Shown here one piece after another: positions 27,613 to 35,995 of a stretch of DNA of 64,000 nt. A model generated the notes under the pieces. That model saw nothing but the letters and a program-made list of their open reading frames with translations, did not search any database and was not told where the DNA came from. Numbering within the stretch: the stretch's first letter is position 1; each line of letters begins with the position of its first letter. Origin of the DNA: CALLJL01 sp964627255 (GTDB taxonomy: Bacteria > Acidobacteriota > Aminicenantia > Aminicenantales > CALLJL01); contig CAZVIN010000114.1 of the NCBI GenBank assembly GCA_964627255.1, positions 14,251 to 78,250 of the forward strand, given 5' to 3'. The position numbers were made by a program, and so were the translations under genes.

Positions 27613-28530
27613 TTACTTCTTTTTTAGGTATTCGAGAAAACCTTTAACCTGCTCGGCCCGGGGAGAGTCAGTGTCAATTTTAAGATAACCCTCAAACGCC
27701 TGAATCGCCTCTGCTGTTTTTCCAAGAGTAAGATAAGTAAGCCCCAGTTGATAAATACCATCGAGGAAATCCTTCTGCAGTTCCACCGCTCTTTGGTAAA
27801 ATTTCAGCGCTTCCTCAAAGCGAGAATTGTTGTAATAGTTTGTACCCAAATTATAAAGAACGACGGGGTCCTCGATTTTTTCAAAGGAGATTTTACCGTA
27901 CCACTCCATAGCCTTATCATTTTGACCGCGGTTAGCATAAGTATTGCCGATGAGGATTATGGCGTCCACGTTTTGGGGGTCTTTTTCTAAGATTTTCTGG
28001 TATTCCCTTTCTGCCTCTTCATATTTTTCCTGGTTAAAATAGCAATTGCCGATATTCTTATAAATGATATAAGCATCAGGATATTTCTGAAGAATCTCTT
28101 GATAAACGCCGATAGCGGCCTCATAATTTTTTTGCTCGAAAAGTTCGTTGCCTTTCTGGAGCAGGTCTTTTAATTCATCAGTGACCACCAGTCCTTCGGC
28201 CTTTTTCAGGTTAATCTTTATTTCCGGGTTGCGCCCAAACTCCTGAACTTCGACGGAAATTTTTCGCGGTAGATAACCGAATTTCTCAAAATCGATATTC
28301 CAGCCGCCGCCTCTAATCCAGGCTGCCACCCATTTGCCGGTCTTATCGGTGGCAATTTCAAATCCACTCTGGGTTTTAAGGCTAAAAAGCTTGACCCGGA
28401 CACCATCCAGAGGGTTACCTTGTTCGTCAAAAACATAGCCCGTGAGCCGCCCCTGTCCCTTATGCTCCTGGGCCGCCAGGGAACCAAAAATTAGAAGAGA
28501 TATTGTGATGAGAGCGATAGCCGGCTTCAT
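27613..28530 (-). CDS. Exported TPR protein with carboxypeptidase-regulatory-like domain
   Basis: A 305-residue protein with signal peptide (IALITISLLIFGSLAAQ). Residues 30-115 form a transthyretin-like CarboxypepD_reg domain (GRLTGYVFDEQGNPLDGVRVKLF...). Five tetratricopeptide repeats follow from about residue 125 (NYEAAIGVYQEILQKYPDAY and similar). GGAGGAAGAAGG precedes the ATG. It is the first gene of a minus-strand run with the two GWxTD genes, about 123 bp from the next. The architecture suggests a scaffold that binds partner proteins in the periplasm. Confidence 0.78.
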   Translation of the reverse strand: MKPAIALITISLLIFGSLAAQEHKGQGRLTGYVFDEQGNPLDGVRVKLFSLKTQSGFEIATDKTGKWVAAWIRGGGWNIDFEKFGYLPRKISVEVQEFGRNPEIKINLKKAEGLVVTDELKDLLQKGNELFEQKNYEAAIGVYQEILQKYPDAYIIYKNIGNCYFNQEKYEEAEREYQKILEKDPQNVDAIILIGNTYANRGQNDKAMEWYGKISFEKIEDPVVLYNLGTNYYNNSRFEEALKFYQRAVELQKDFLDGIYQLGLTYLTLGKTAEAIQAFEGYLKIDTDSPRAEQVKGFLEYLKKK

Positions 28531-28582
28531 CCTTCTTCCTCCAGGTTAAGTCAAATCATCCACTCTTATTTTATCATGCTGT

Positions 28583-28616
28583 TAAAAAAAAAGAACCCCC
28601 TCCCCTCGGGGAGGGG
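28583..28616 (-). terminator. Rho-independent terminator, minus strand
   Basis: A perfect 9-bp GC stem (28608-28616 with 28597-28605, 2-nt loop) followed on the minus strand by GTTC and nine T residues. It sits just beyond the decayed receptor-like remnant and before the TPR gene. Confidence 0.88.
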
Positions 28617-28652
28617 AGTAAGCATCAGGGAAGAAAAAAGTGACTCCGCTGA

Positions 28653-28880
28653 GAACTTGAACCTGACGCCCAAACATATCGCCCTGGGGTTAAGAACTTT
28701 ATTGAAAGAGAAATTATAGACGTCAGGAACAAAAGTGTTCTGAGCGGCGTTGGGATAAATGTAATAGGTACTATAGTATTTAAGACCCAGCGTCGACCGA
28801 GAAGGGCTACTCCAATAGTCATTACTACGCAAAACTAATTCGGAAAATCTAGTCTCGGTGCCCAGCGAGCCAAATTTATA
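28653..28880 (-). pseudogene. Remnant of an outer-membrane receptor (TonB-dependent type) C-terminus
   Basis: The minus frame reads FGSLGTETRFSELVLRSNDY and, further on, FNKVLNPRAICLGVRFKF, the pattern of the last beta-strands of acidobacterial TonB-dependent receptors, which end in phenylalanine. An in-frame TAA at 28881-28883 cuts it off upstream, and the normal stop after the final phenylalanine is missing. A second receptor-like end, GPRNIRF followed by a stop, lies at about 28904-28930. A strong terminator remains downstream. I read this as one or two decayed receptor genes. The original substrate is unknown. Confidence 0.45.
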
Positions 28881-29148
28881 TTATTTCTATAGAACCACTT
28901 CTTCTAAAATCTAATATTCCGAGGCCCAACAGCGCGTTTGAATCTTCTCTGATTTACTATACAACCAAATAAATACCTCTTTTTAATCCTTAAATTTAAT
29001 TCTCTGGGAACTTCGAAAGCTCGGGGTTAAAGCAAAATAGCGCGGAGAGAATTATAAAACAGGCAATATTGCCGACATCAAATCAAAGTATTTTGGCTCT
29101 GGCCTTGCAAAGGCGGGATGAATCCAATAAACTTATGCTCTTAAGCTG

Positions 29149-30444
29149 ATGAAATTCATAGCTGATTTACATATTCATTCTAAGTTTTCCCGGGCAACAT
29201 CAAAGGAGATGACTTTTGATAACCTGGCCTATTGGGCCAAAGTCAAGGGCATTTCCTTAGTCGCTTCTGGAGACTTTACCCACCCTGAATGGTTCTTTCT
29301 GACCAAACAGAAACTCGAACCAAGCGGCAACGGGTTCTTCCGCCTCAAGTCGATTAACCTCCCGCCCAATGGGTTCTTAAAAAATGTCTCGCTTTCCGCT
29401 GATGAGGTGCACTTTATTCTTTCCACCGAGATAAGCTTCATTTATTCCAAACGGGGCAAGGTCCGTAAGATCCACCTTCTCGTCCTAGCTCCTGACTTGG
29501 AATCAGTAGAGAAGCTGAATCAGCGTCTTTCCGGATTAGGTAACCTCAGGGCTGATGGCCGGCCTATTCTGGGAATAGATGCCAAGCTTTTCGTCAAGAT
29601 GGTGGCTGAACTCTGTCCTCGCTGTGTGGTTATTCCTTCCCACATCTGGACACCCTGGTTTTCCCTTTTTGGCGCTAATTCGGGGTTTGAGGCGATAGAA
29701 GAATGTTTTGAGGAGATGACCCCCTTTATCTTTGCCCTTGAGACTGGCCTTTCTTCAGACCCGCCGATGAACTGGAGGCTTTCGGCCCTTGACCGCTACG
29801 CCCTTGTTTCCAACTCCGACGCCCACTCTCCTTCCCGGTTAGGAAGAGAAGCCAATGTCTTTGATACCGAGTTCAGTTACAATGGATTGGTGGCGGCCCT
29901 GAAAAGCCGCGACCCCCGCCGCTTTCTTTACACCATCGAGTTTTTTCCCGAGGAAGGAAAATACCATTATGACGGACACCGCAAATGTAACGTGGTTCTA
30001 TCGCCTCGGGAGTCAAGACGGACCAATAATCTTTGCCCCCGCTGCGGGAAAAAATTGACCATCGGGGTGCTTCATCGGGTGGAGGAGCTAGCCGATCGCG
30101 ACCTCAATCAGGTACCGCCAGACAAAGTTCCCTTCAAAAACCTCATTCCTCTTAACGAGGTCATTGCCGAAGCCTTGAATAAGACGCCAGAATGTCAGAG
30201 CGTCTGGGAGATTTATTTCCGTTTTATTCATGAATTCGGCAATGAACAACGAATCCTGACTGAAGTGCCAATAAGCGAACTGTCCCGGGTTCAACCTGAC
30301 AAGGTTAGCTTAGGAGTGGAGAGGATGAGAAAAGGCTTAGTCCATATCGAACCTGGCCATGACGGCTTCTACGGCCGAATCAGCCTCTTCCCGGCCGAAG
30401 CGATAGAAGGAGCGAGCGGCGGAGGACAGCTAAGCCTCTTTTAG
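29149..30444 (+). CDS. Endonuclease Q family protein (PHP domain)
   Basis: A 431-residue protein of the TIGR00375/EndoQ type. The N-terminal PHP phosphoesterase domain has ADLHIHSKFSRATS, ASGDFTHPEWF, IPSHIWTPWFSLFG and NSDAHSPSRLGREAN with the metal-binding residues. A Cys-rich zinc motif follows (KCNVVLSPRESRRTNNLCPRCG). EndoQ, known from Thermococcales and some bacteria, nicks DNA 5' of uracil, hypoxanthine, xanthine and abasic sites, starting repair of deaminated bases. All PHP ligands appear present. It stands alone. No ribosome site is obvious. Confidence 0.85.
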   Translation: MKFIADLHIHSKFSRATSKEMTFDNLAYWAKVKGISLVASGDFTHPEWFFLTKQKLEPSGNGFFRLKSINLPPNGFLKNVSLSADEVHFILSTEISFIYSKRGKVRKIHLLVLAPDLESVEKLNQRLSGLGNLRADGRPILGIDAKLFVKMVAELCPRCVVIPSHIWTPWFSLFGANSGFEAIEECFEEMTPFIFALETGLSSDPPMNWRLSALDRYALVSNSDAHSPSRLGREANVFDTEFSYNGLVAALKSRDPRRFLYTIEFFPEEGKYHYDGHRKCNVVLSPRESRRTNNLCPRCGKKLTIGVLHRVEELADRDLNQVPPDKVPFKNLIPLNEVIAEALNKTPECQSVWEIYFRFIHEFGNEQRILTEVPISELSRVQPDKVSLGVERMRKGLVHIEPGHDGFYGRISLFPAEAIEGASGGGQLSLF

Positions 30445-30646
30445 CTCTATCGCTTGAAACTTCAGGTATAACAAAGACTTGGCTCAAACTGAGTTACGCA
30501 GATGTTTATTTTTTCTCTGAATGATTTCATTTCCCTTGTGAAGCTACCAGGCCCGGCTTCTTCCTCCTAAAATTGCCGCCTCATAGGTCCTGCTCCCAAT
30601 GACTCTGCATACTATGTTTGAACTTGAATAAGAACTCCCTATCTCT

Positions 30647-30800
30647 TTCACCAAAAGGATGTAATTTATTAGGCTGATATCGGCTATATTTCTTTAAAAG
30701 CGAGAAAATATGAGATTTTAAAAGCACCCAAAAGGCCTATCAAAATAAAAAGAAGATTTATTCTCTTTCTAACCTTTAAAAGAGGACTAAGGCACGGCGG
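30647..30800. repeat. Second copy (right half) of the dispersed intergenic repeat
   Basis: This segment aligns collinearly with 18295-18445 through several shared blocks (CCAAAAGG, AATTTATTA, AAATATGA, ATTTTAA, CCTTTAAA). It occupies the 517-bp gap between the EndoQ-like gene and the bifunctional nuclease gene. The rest of the gap shows no gene. Confidence 0.55.
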
Positions 30801-30914
30801 GATAACAACCCCTCTTTTTCCCGCAAGAAGCAGTTTTTTGGCGAAAGAATGTTAACTACTCATGATAAAAAAGCGCTAAATCCACCACCATTTTAAAGAG
30901 CAATCGAACTCTCC

Positions 30915-30943
30915 TTGACAACCTCTTTCAGCGCTCTTATTAT
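30915..30943 (+). promoter_or_regulatory. Sigma-70 promoter of the bifunctional nuclease gene
   Basis: TTGACA (30915-30920) and TATTAT (30938-30943) with exactly 17 bp between. The expected transcription start is only about a dozen bases before the ATG at 30962, so the leader is very short. Confidence 0.72.
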
Positions 30944-30961
30944 AATAATAAGAGAAAAAGG

Positions 30962-31447
30962 ATGGAAATAGAAGTCAGAATAAAAGGTTTGGTTGTTGAC
31001 CCGATTTCTAAGATGCCGATAGTTGTCTTGGAAGACCCTTTAAGTGAACGTATCTTACCCATCTGGATTGGAGTTTTTGAAGCCAACGCCATCGCTCTGT
31101 CGATTGAAAACATTCCCACTCCTCGGCCGATGACCCACGACTTGATGAAGAGTATTCTGGACCACCTTGAGGTTTATGTCGAAAAAATCGTCGTTAACGA
31201 CGTCCGCAATAACACCTTTTATGCCCTTATTCATTGCCGCCAGGGTGAGCAGCTCTATGTCATTGATTCCCGACCATCCGACGCCATTGCCTTAGCCCTG
31301 AGAACTAAATGCCCCATTTTTGTCGAAGAGGAAGTTATTAAAAGAGCTCAAAGCCTTAAACTCGATGAGAACTTGGAAACGTCAGAAAAGCTGAAGGAAT
31401 GGCTGGAAAGTTTAAAGCCCGAGGATTTTGGCAAATACAAAATGTAG
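30962..31447 (+). CDS. Bifunctional nuclease family protein (DUF151)
   Basis: A 161-residue single-domain protein with the DUF151 features LEDPLSERILPIWIGVFEANAIAL, PRPMTHDLMKSIL and DSRPSDAIALALRTKCPIFV. Plant and Mycobacterium/Thermotoga homologues have been described as having RNase and DNase activity or as structural relatives. The bacterial role is not settled. The C-terminal 30 residues are charged and may form an extension related to UVR-type tails. Its stop is 1 bp from the stop of the convergent lptFG gene. Confidence 0.85.
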   Translation: MEIEVRIKGLVVDPISKMPIVVLEDPLSERILPIWIGVFEANAIALSIENIPTPRPMTHDLMKSILDHLEVYVEKIVVNDVRNNTFYALIHCRQGEQLYVIDSRPSDAIALALRTKCPIFVEEEVIKRAQSLKLDENLETSEKLKEWLESLKPEDFGKYKM

Positions 31448-31448
31448 T

Positions 31449-33863
31449 TTAGTTCCGCAGTCGGGAGATAAGGAAAAGTCCTAAGGAGCCAAAAAGAAGC
31501 GCTGGTCCCCAGGCCGCTAAAAAAGAAGGTAAAGCTTCAACATAACCCAGGTTTTTCATAAATCCGATGGCTGTCCAATAAATAATAGCGACAACAATAC
31601 TCAGGCCTACTCCTACCAAAGCACCCCGCCGACCCATAGTGAAAGCAAACGGGACGCCCAAAAGCACCATTATTAGGCTAACCAAGGGAAAAGAAAGTTT
31701 GGAATCCAGTTCGACTCTCAGCCTGTGAATCGGAAAACCCATCGCCGCCACTTCCTGAATATAATTTTTTAGCTCGCGATAATTCATCCAGGATGGTTCT
31801 TTCCATTCCTGAACAAAATAAGAAGCCCTCTCGGCCGAATGTCGGCTCATTTCTTTAAACTTAAAAAAGGATGAGGTCCTTTCGGCCTGGAATTCTCGCC
31901 GCCAGCCGTTGAGTAAAGTTAAGTCCTCGTCTTTCAATCGGCCTTTTTCAGCCTGAGTAACCTCCTTAAGCCGCCAGCTTTCCCTGTCAAGCCGGAACAG
32001 AGTGAGCTGATTAAAAATCTCGGCAATCGGGTCAAAATAGCTAAAATGATAAATAGTCCGGCCATCCTGACTTAGCACCCAGCGACGGTCAAGAACCGAA
32101 AAAGTCCGGGGAGGTGAGTCGTTGATGCGATTCCAGAGTTCCTCGGCTTTTCTATTAGCGAAAGGAGTGACGTATTCCTGAACATAAAATGAGAGGCTGC
32201 AGATTAAGATAGCTGGAATAAGTGTGGGGAGGATAATCCGGTAGAGGCTAATCCCGGAGGCCTTAACCGCGGTTATTTCGTTTGTCTTTTCCATCAGGCC
32301 AAGAGTGAGGAGGGTCGTCGTGAGAGTCGCTAAGGGAAGAATGAAAAGCAAAAACTCTGGTAGGCGATAAGCCACATATTCCAGAAGCCAAATAAAAGGT
32401 TTGTTATGTTCGTAGATATTGTCCAAACGCTCAAAAATCGTGACCAGCACTGAAACCAAGAGCAGTGCTAAAAAGACTAAAAGGAAAATAAAAATAAATC
32501 GCCGCAATAAATAACGGTCTAAAAGGGCAGGAAAAAAAAGACGTCGTCGTGATTCAGAGGTTGAAACCGCAGGCGCCACGGCTTCAGCTCGCGGCCGATG
32601 TAAAACCCGCCGTTTCGCCGCCAATTTAGTTGTTAAACTTCTCCAACTGAGACGGAGTTTTTGCTCCTTCGCTTCCTGCCAAAAAAGGAAAACGCTAAGA
32701 AGGAAAAAAACCAGGTTGGGACCCCACATCCCCAGACAAGGTGCGAGTCGGCCCTCGACGGACGCCTTTTCGCCGCCCGTAATGAGGATGTAATAAATCA
32801 AAATAATAACCAGGCTCAGAGTAAACCCGCTGGTCCGACCACCCCGGCGGGTTGAAATTCCTAAGGGAACACCGATAAAAGCAAAGAGAAAGCAAACAAA
32901 GGGCAAGGAAAATCTTTTTTGGATCTCGACTTGATGGGAACGCCAGGCTCTTCTTTGTCTCTCTCTTTCAAGAAGAAGGTTGGCCGCAGCGGAGGAAACT
33001 GGAGGAGCTTTCTTTTCTTGAAATGTTTTTATCTCGACCATCGGGGGTGGGGAAGATATGGCAGCTCGTAACTGTCGAGCGTCCCGCCAAAGCTCAAGAA
33101 TATTTTTCTCTCTCACCCGTTTTTGACGGCTAAATTCAGGAAAGAGGGCGGCGACGTCGACTTCCTCTTCATGGCGCTCGAAAGCGGCGACGCTATGTCG
33201 CTCAGGCTCTTGCTGGGGAATGACATGAATCTCCCCTGCTTCCAGCTCTAAGATAGCTCGCTTAATTTCGGGAAAAACATGTAACCGGCCTCTTCGGCTT
33301 AGGATGACCTTAAGCTGGTCGGGAGCGGTTTGATACACAAAAACTTTCGACCAGCTGTTATCTAAGCCGACATCCTGAATAAAAAGCATGGTGTGGGGGA
33401 TAGTTTCGTTAAATTCCCGGGGGGTAATTTGAAATTGCACTCGCGAAAGAACCGCCTGAGTCAAAAGATTAACCCAGCGGTCGTTGAAATAAGGGGCGAT
33501 ATAAAGAGTCAGGGCTGAAGTCAACAGCCAACTAAAAAAAGCAAACAGAAGAACCGGCCGGGCCAGACGAGGCAAGCTAATACCGAGAGTCTTCATGGCC
33601 AGAATTTCCCAGTCAGAAGAAAGCCGACTCATTGCCGCCAGCCCGCCCGTAGCCACCGCCATCGGAATAGTAAAGGCCAGGATAGAGGGAATCAGGTCAA
33701 CCAAGAGTTCACCCGCCACGCCGAACTCCACCCGTCTCGAAATGAGGAGCTCGGCAAAAAGAAAAACTTGATTCATCAGAAGGACAAAGGAATAAATAAG
33801 CAGACCAAGAAGGAAAGGGGGAAATATTTCTTGGAGTACGTAGCGGTCAAAACGCCGAAACAT
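31449..33863 (-). CDS. Fused LptF-LptG lipopolysaccharide export permease
   Basis: An 804-residue protein made of two YjgP/YjgQ permeases end to end. Residues 1-400 (FDRYVLQEIFPPFLLGLLIYS...) form the LptF half with six membrane helices and a periplasmic jellyroll. A basic linker of about 40 residues follows. From residue 446 (LLDRYLLRRFIFIFLLVFLALLL...) comes the LptG half with the same plan. Normally two genes encode the LptF/LptG heterodimer, which works with the LptB ATPase (here at 45864) to pull lipopolysaccharide from the inner membrane. The start ATG is at 33863. Confidence 0.88.
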   Translation of the reverse strand: MFRRFDRYVLQEIFPPFLLGLLIYSFVLLMNQVFLFAELLISRRVEFGVAGELLVDLIPSILAFTIPMAVATGGLAAMSRLSSDWEILAMKTLGISLPRLARPVLLFAFFSWLLTSALTLYIAPYFNDRWVNLLTQAVLSRVQFQITPREFNETIPHTMLFIQDVGLDNSWSKVFVYQTAPDQLKVILSRRGRLHVFPEIKRAILELEAGEIHVIPQQEPERHSVAAFERHEEEVDVAALFPEFSRQKRVREKNILELWRDARQLRAAISSPPPMVEIKTFQEKKAPPVSSAAANLLLERERQRRAWRSHQVEIQKRFSLPFVCFLFAFIGVPLGISTRRGGRTSGFTLSLVIILIYYILITGGEKASVEGRLAPCLGMWGPNLVFFLLSVFLFWQEAKEQKLRLSWRSLTTKLAAKRRVLHRPRAEAVAPAVSTSESRRRLFFPALLDRYLLRRFIFIFLLVFLALLLVSVLVTIFERLDNIYEHNKPFIWLLEYVAYRLPEFLLFILPLATLTTTLLTLGLMEKTNEITAVKASGISLYRIILPTLIPAILICSLSFYVQEYVTPFANRKAEELWNRINDSPPRTFSVLDRRWVLSQDGRTIYHFSYFDPIAEIFNQLTLFRLDRESWRLKEVTQAEKGRLKDEDLTLLNGWRREFQAERTSSFFKFKEMSRHSAERASYFVQEWKEPSWMNYRELKNYIQEVAAMGFPIHRLRVELDSKLSFPLVSLIMVLLGVPFAFTMGRRGALVGVGLSIVVAIIYWTAIGFMKNLGYVEALPSFLAAWGPALLFGSLGLFLISRLRN

Positions 33864-33898
33864 AGACTTCTTCTTTGCTTATATCATAGGAGAGGGTT

Positions 33899-33933
33899 AA
33901 AAAAAAACAGCCCCGGCCTTCTGTCCGGGGCTG
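33899..33933 (-). terminator. Terminator of the groES-groEL operon
   Basis: A 9-bp stem (33925-33933 with 33908-33916) and 8-nt loop is followed on the minus strand by nine T residues, 28 bp beyond the groEL stop. Confidence 0.92.
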
Positions 33934-33960
33934 CTCAGTCTCGGTAAGAAGTCTTTTCTT

Positions 33961-35577
33961 TTAATACATGTCAGAAGGCGGTGTGGGATACTTAGGGTGT
34001 TTTTCCTCTTCCGGGATTTCGGAAACCAGGCCCTCAGTAGTCAGCATTAATCCCGCAATGCTGGCCGCATTCTGCAGGGCAATCCGAACCACTTTGGTGG
34101 GGTCGATGATTCCTGATTTGATCATATCTTCATACTTTTCAGTCAAGGCATTGAAACCCCAATCGGGCTTCATTTCCCTGACCTTTTCGACCACGATCGA
34201 ACCTTCCCAGCCAGCATTGTTAGCGATCTGCCGCATCGGCTCCTCGAGGGCACGGCGGACTATTTCCGCGCCTGTCTGCATATCGCCATCAATCTTCAAA
34301 TTATCCAGCACCTTCTGACAACGAAGCAGGGCGACTCCCCCGCCAGGCACAATGCCTTCCTCGACCGCCGCTTTGGTGGCGTGCATGGCGTCCTCAACGC
34401 GGGCTTTTTTCTCTTTTAATTCAGTTTCCGTGGCGGCCCCGACTTTAATCAGAGCGACACCGCCGACCAACTTGGCCAGCCTTTCCTGGAGTTTCTCGCG
34501 GTCGTAATCAGAGGTGGTTTCTTCAATCTGGGTTCTAATCTGTTTAATTCTCGCCTGAATATCAGAGGTCTTTCCTTTGCCTTCCACAATGGTGGTGTTA
34601 TCTTTATCAATAACCACCTTCTTCGCCTCGCCTAACCAATCCAGAGTTACATTCTCCAGCTTGACCCCGATATCCTCAGTAATAACCCGGCCACCAGTCA
34701 GAATGGCGATGTCCTCGAGCATAGCCTTACGGCGGTCACCAAACCCCGGCGCTTTAACCGCAGCGCTGAGGAGGGTGCCCTTTAGTTTGTTCACTACCAG
34801 CGTAGCCAGCGCTTCGCCCTCGACCTCTTCAGCTATGACCAAAAGGGGCCGGCCCATCTTGGCAACGTTCTCTAATAGGGGGAGAAGCTCTCTCAGGTTG
34901 CTGATTTTCTTTTCATGGAGCAGGATCAGCGGGTCTTCCAGGACGCATTCCATCCGTTCGGGGTCAGTAATGAAATAAGGCGAGAGATAACCCCGGTCAA
35001 ACTGCATTCCTTCCACTATCTCCAGCGTTGTTTCCAAGCTCTTGGCTTCTTCCACCGTGATTACGCCATCCTTGCCCACTTTCTCCATGGCTTCGGCAAT
35101 AATCTTGCCGATGGAATCATCATTATTAGCGGAAATGGCGCCAACTTGGGCAATCATCTCGCCCGAGACTTCTCGACTCATCTTCTTCAGCTCCTTAACG
35201 ACCTCTTCTACCGCCCGGTCAATTCCCTTTTTAAGGAGCATGGGGTTAGCGCCAGCCGTAACGTGCTTTAGACCCTCAGAATAAATGACCTGAGCCAGAA
35301 CAGTAGCCGTTGTGGTCCCATCGCCGGCCACATCTGAAGTCTTGGAAGCTACTTCTTTTACCAACTGAGCGCCCATATTCTCTAAGGGGTCTTTGAGCTC
35401 AACCTCTTTGGCTACCGTAACCCCGTCTTTAGTACTGGAGGGAGAGCCAAACTTTTTCTCCAGGATAACGTTTTTGCCCCGCGGGCCCAGGGTGGCCTTG
35501 ACCAAATTGCTCAGAGTATTAACCCCGCGCAAAAGGGCCTGCCTGGCCTCGTCACCTAAGGTAATTTGTTTCGCCAT
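33961..35577 (-). CDS. groEL: Chaperonin GroEL (Hsp60)
   Basis: A 538-residue subunit of the double-ring ATP-driven folding machine. The ATG at 35577 has AGGAGG seven bases upstream. TLGPRGKNVILEKKFGSPSSTKDGVTVAKE and AGDGTTTATVLAQ form the nucleotide site with the catalytic Asp. VVEEAKSLETTLE-like and EEGIVPGGGVALLR blocks are conserved. The C-terminus (EEEKHPKYPTPPSDMY) lacks the Gly-Gly-Met repeat tail of E. coli GroEL. It follows groES by 24 bp under CIRCE control. Confidence 0.97.
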   Translation of the reverse strand: MAKQITLGDEARQALLRGVNTLSNLVKATLGPRGKNVILEKKFGSPSSTKDGVTVAKEVELKDPLENMGAQLVKEVASKTSDVAGDGTTTATVLAQVIYSEGLKHVTAGANPMLLKKGIDRAVEEVVKELKKMSREVSGEMIAQVGAISANNDDSIGKIIAEAMEKVGKDGVITVEEAKSLETTLEIVEGMQFDRGYLSPYFITDPERMECVLEDPLILLHEKKISNLRELLPLLENVAKMGRPLLVIAEEVEGEALATLVVNKLKGTLLSAAVKAPGFGDRRKAMLEDIAILTGGRVITEDIGVKLENVTLDWLGEAKKVVIDKDNTTIVEGKGKTSDIQARIKQIRTQIEETTSDYDREKLQERLAKLVGGVALIKVGAATETELKEKKARVEDAMHATKAAVEEGIVPGGGVALLRCQKVLDNLKIDGDMQTGAEIVRRALEEPMRQIANNAGWEGSIVVEKVREMKPDWGFNALTEKYEDMIKSGIIDPTKVVRIALQNAASIAGLMLTTEGLVSEIPEEEKHPKYPTPPSDMY

Positions 35578-35601
35578 CTTCAAACCTCCTTTCTCGCTTT
35601 T

Positions 35602-35889
35602 TTATTCAATTTTAGCCAGGATTTCTTCTTCCCGGACAATGACGTGCTCCACACCCTCGATATTGACTTCTGTGCCGCTATACTTGCCGATTAAAACCTT
35701 ATCACCCACCTTGACCTCAAGGGGAATTACCTTGCCATCCTCTGACAGCCGGCCTTTGCCCACAGCGATGACTTCCGCTTCCTGGGGCTTTTCCTTGGCC
35801 GTATCAGGGATGATAATGCCACCTTTTTTTACCTCTTTCTCCTCAATTCTCTTGAGGAGAACCCGGTCATACAGGGGAACTATCTTCAT
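35602..35889 (-). CDS. groES: Co-chaperonin GroES (Hsp10)
   Basis: A 95-residue protein, the normal length, that caps the GroEL ring. The ATG at 35889 has AGGAGG five bases upstream, so the longer in-frame extension is rejected. MKIVPLYDRVLLKRIEEKEVKKGGIIIPDTAKEK contains the mobile loop with the hydrophobic III tripeptide that contacts GroEL. VKVGDKVLIGKYSGTEV and HVIVREEEILA complete the beta barrel. Confidence 0.97.
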   Translation of the reverse strand: MKIVPLYDRVLLKRIEEKEVKKGGIIIPDTAKEKPQEAEVIAVGKGRLSEDGKVIPLEVKVGDKVLIGKYSGTEVNIEGVEHVIVREEEILAKIE

Positions 35890-35909
35890 ACTGACCTCCT
35901 TTTTTGGAT

Positions 35910-35936
35910 TTAGCAGTTTAGCTTTGAGAGTGCTAA
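35910..35936 (-). promoter_or_regulatory. CIRCE operator (HrcA binding site) of groESL
   Basis: The minus strand reads TTAGCACTC, nine bases, then AACTGCTAA. The first half matches the consensus CIRCE arm exactly and the second differs at two of nine positions. It directly follows the -10 hexamer, as expected for HrcA heat-shock repression. hrcA itself is not in the window. Confidence 0.88.
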
Positions 35937-35964
35937 TTTTAATCAAGTCCTGGCTTTTTGTCAA
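35936..35964 (-). promoter_or_regulatory. Sigma-70 promoter of groES-groEL
   Basis: Minus-strand TTGACA (35959-35964) and TAAAAT (35936-35941) with a 17-bp spacer. The CIRCE operator begins at the last base of the -10. Confidence 0.88.
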
Positions 35965-35995
35965 GATTTCTGGAGGGAAAAATCGGGGGAGGGAA

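Noticed and set aside
35890..35964. A 25-residue extension of GroES
   Set aside because: It would cover the promoter and CIRCE operator. The ATG at 35889 has a strong ribosome site and gives the usual length.
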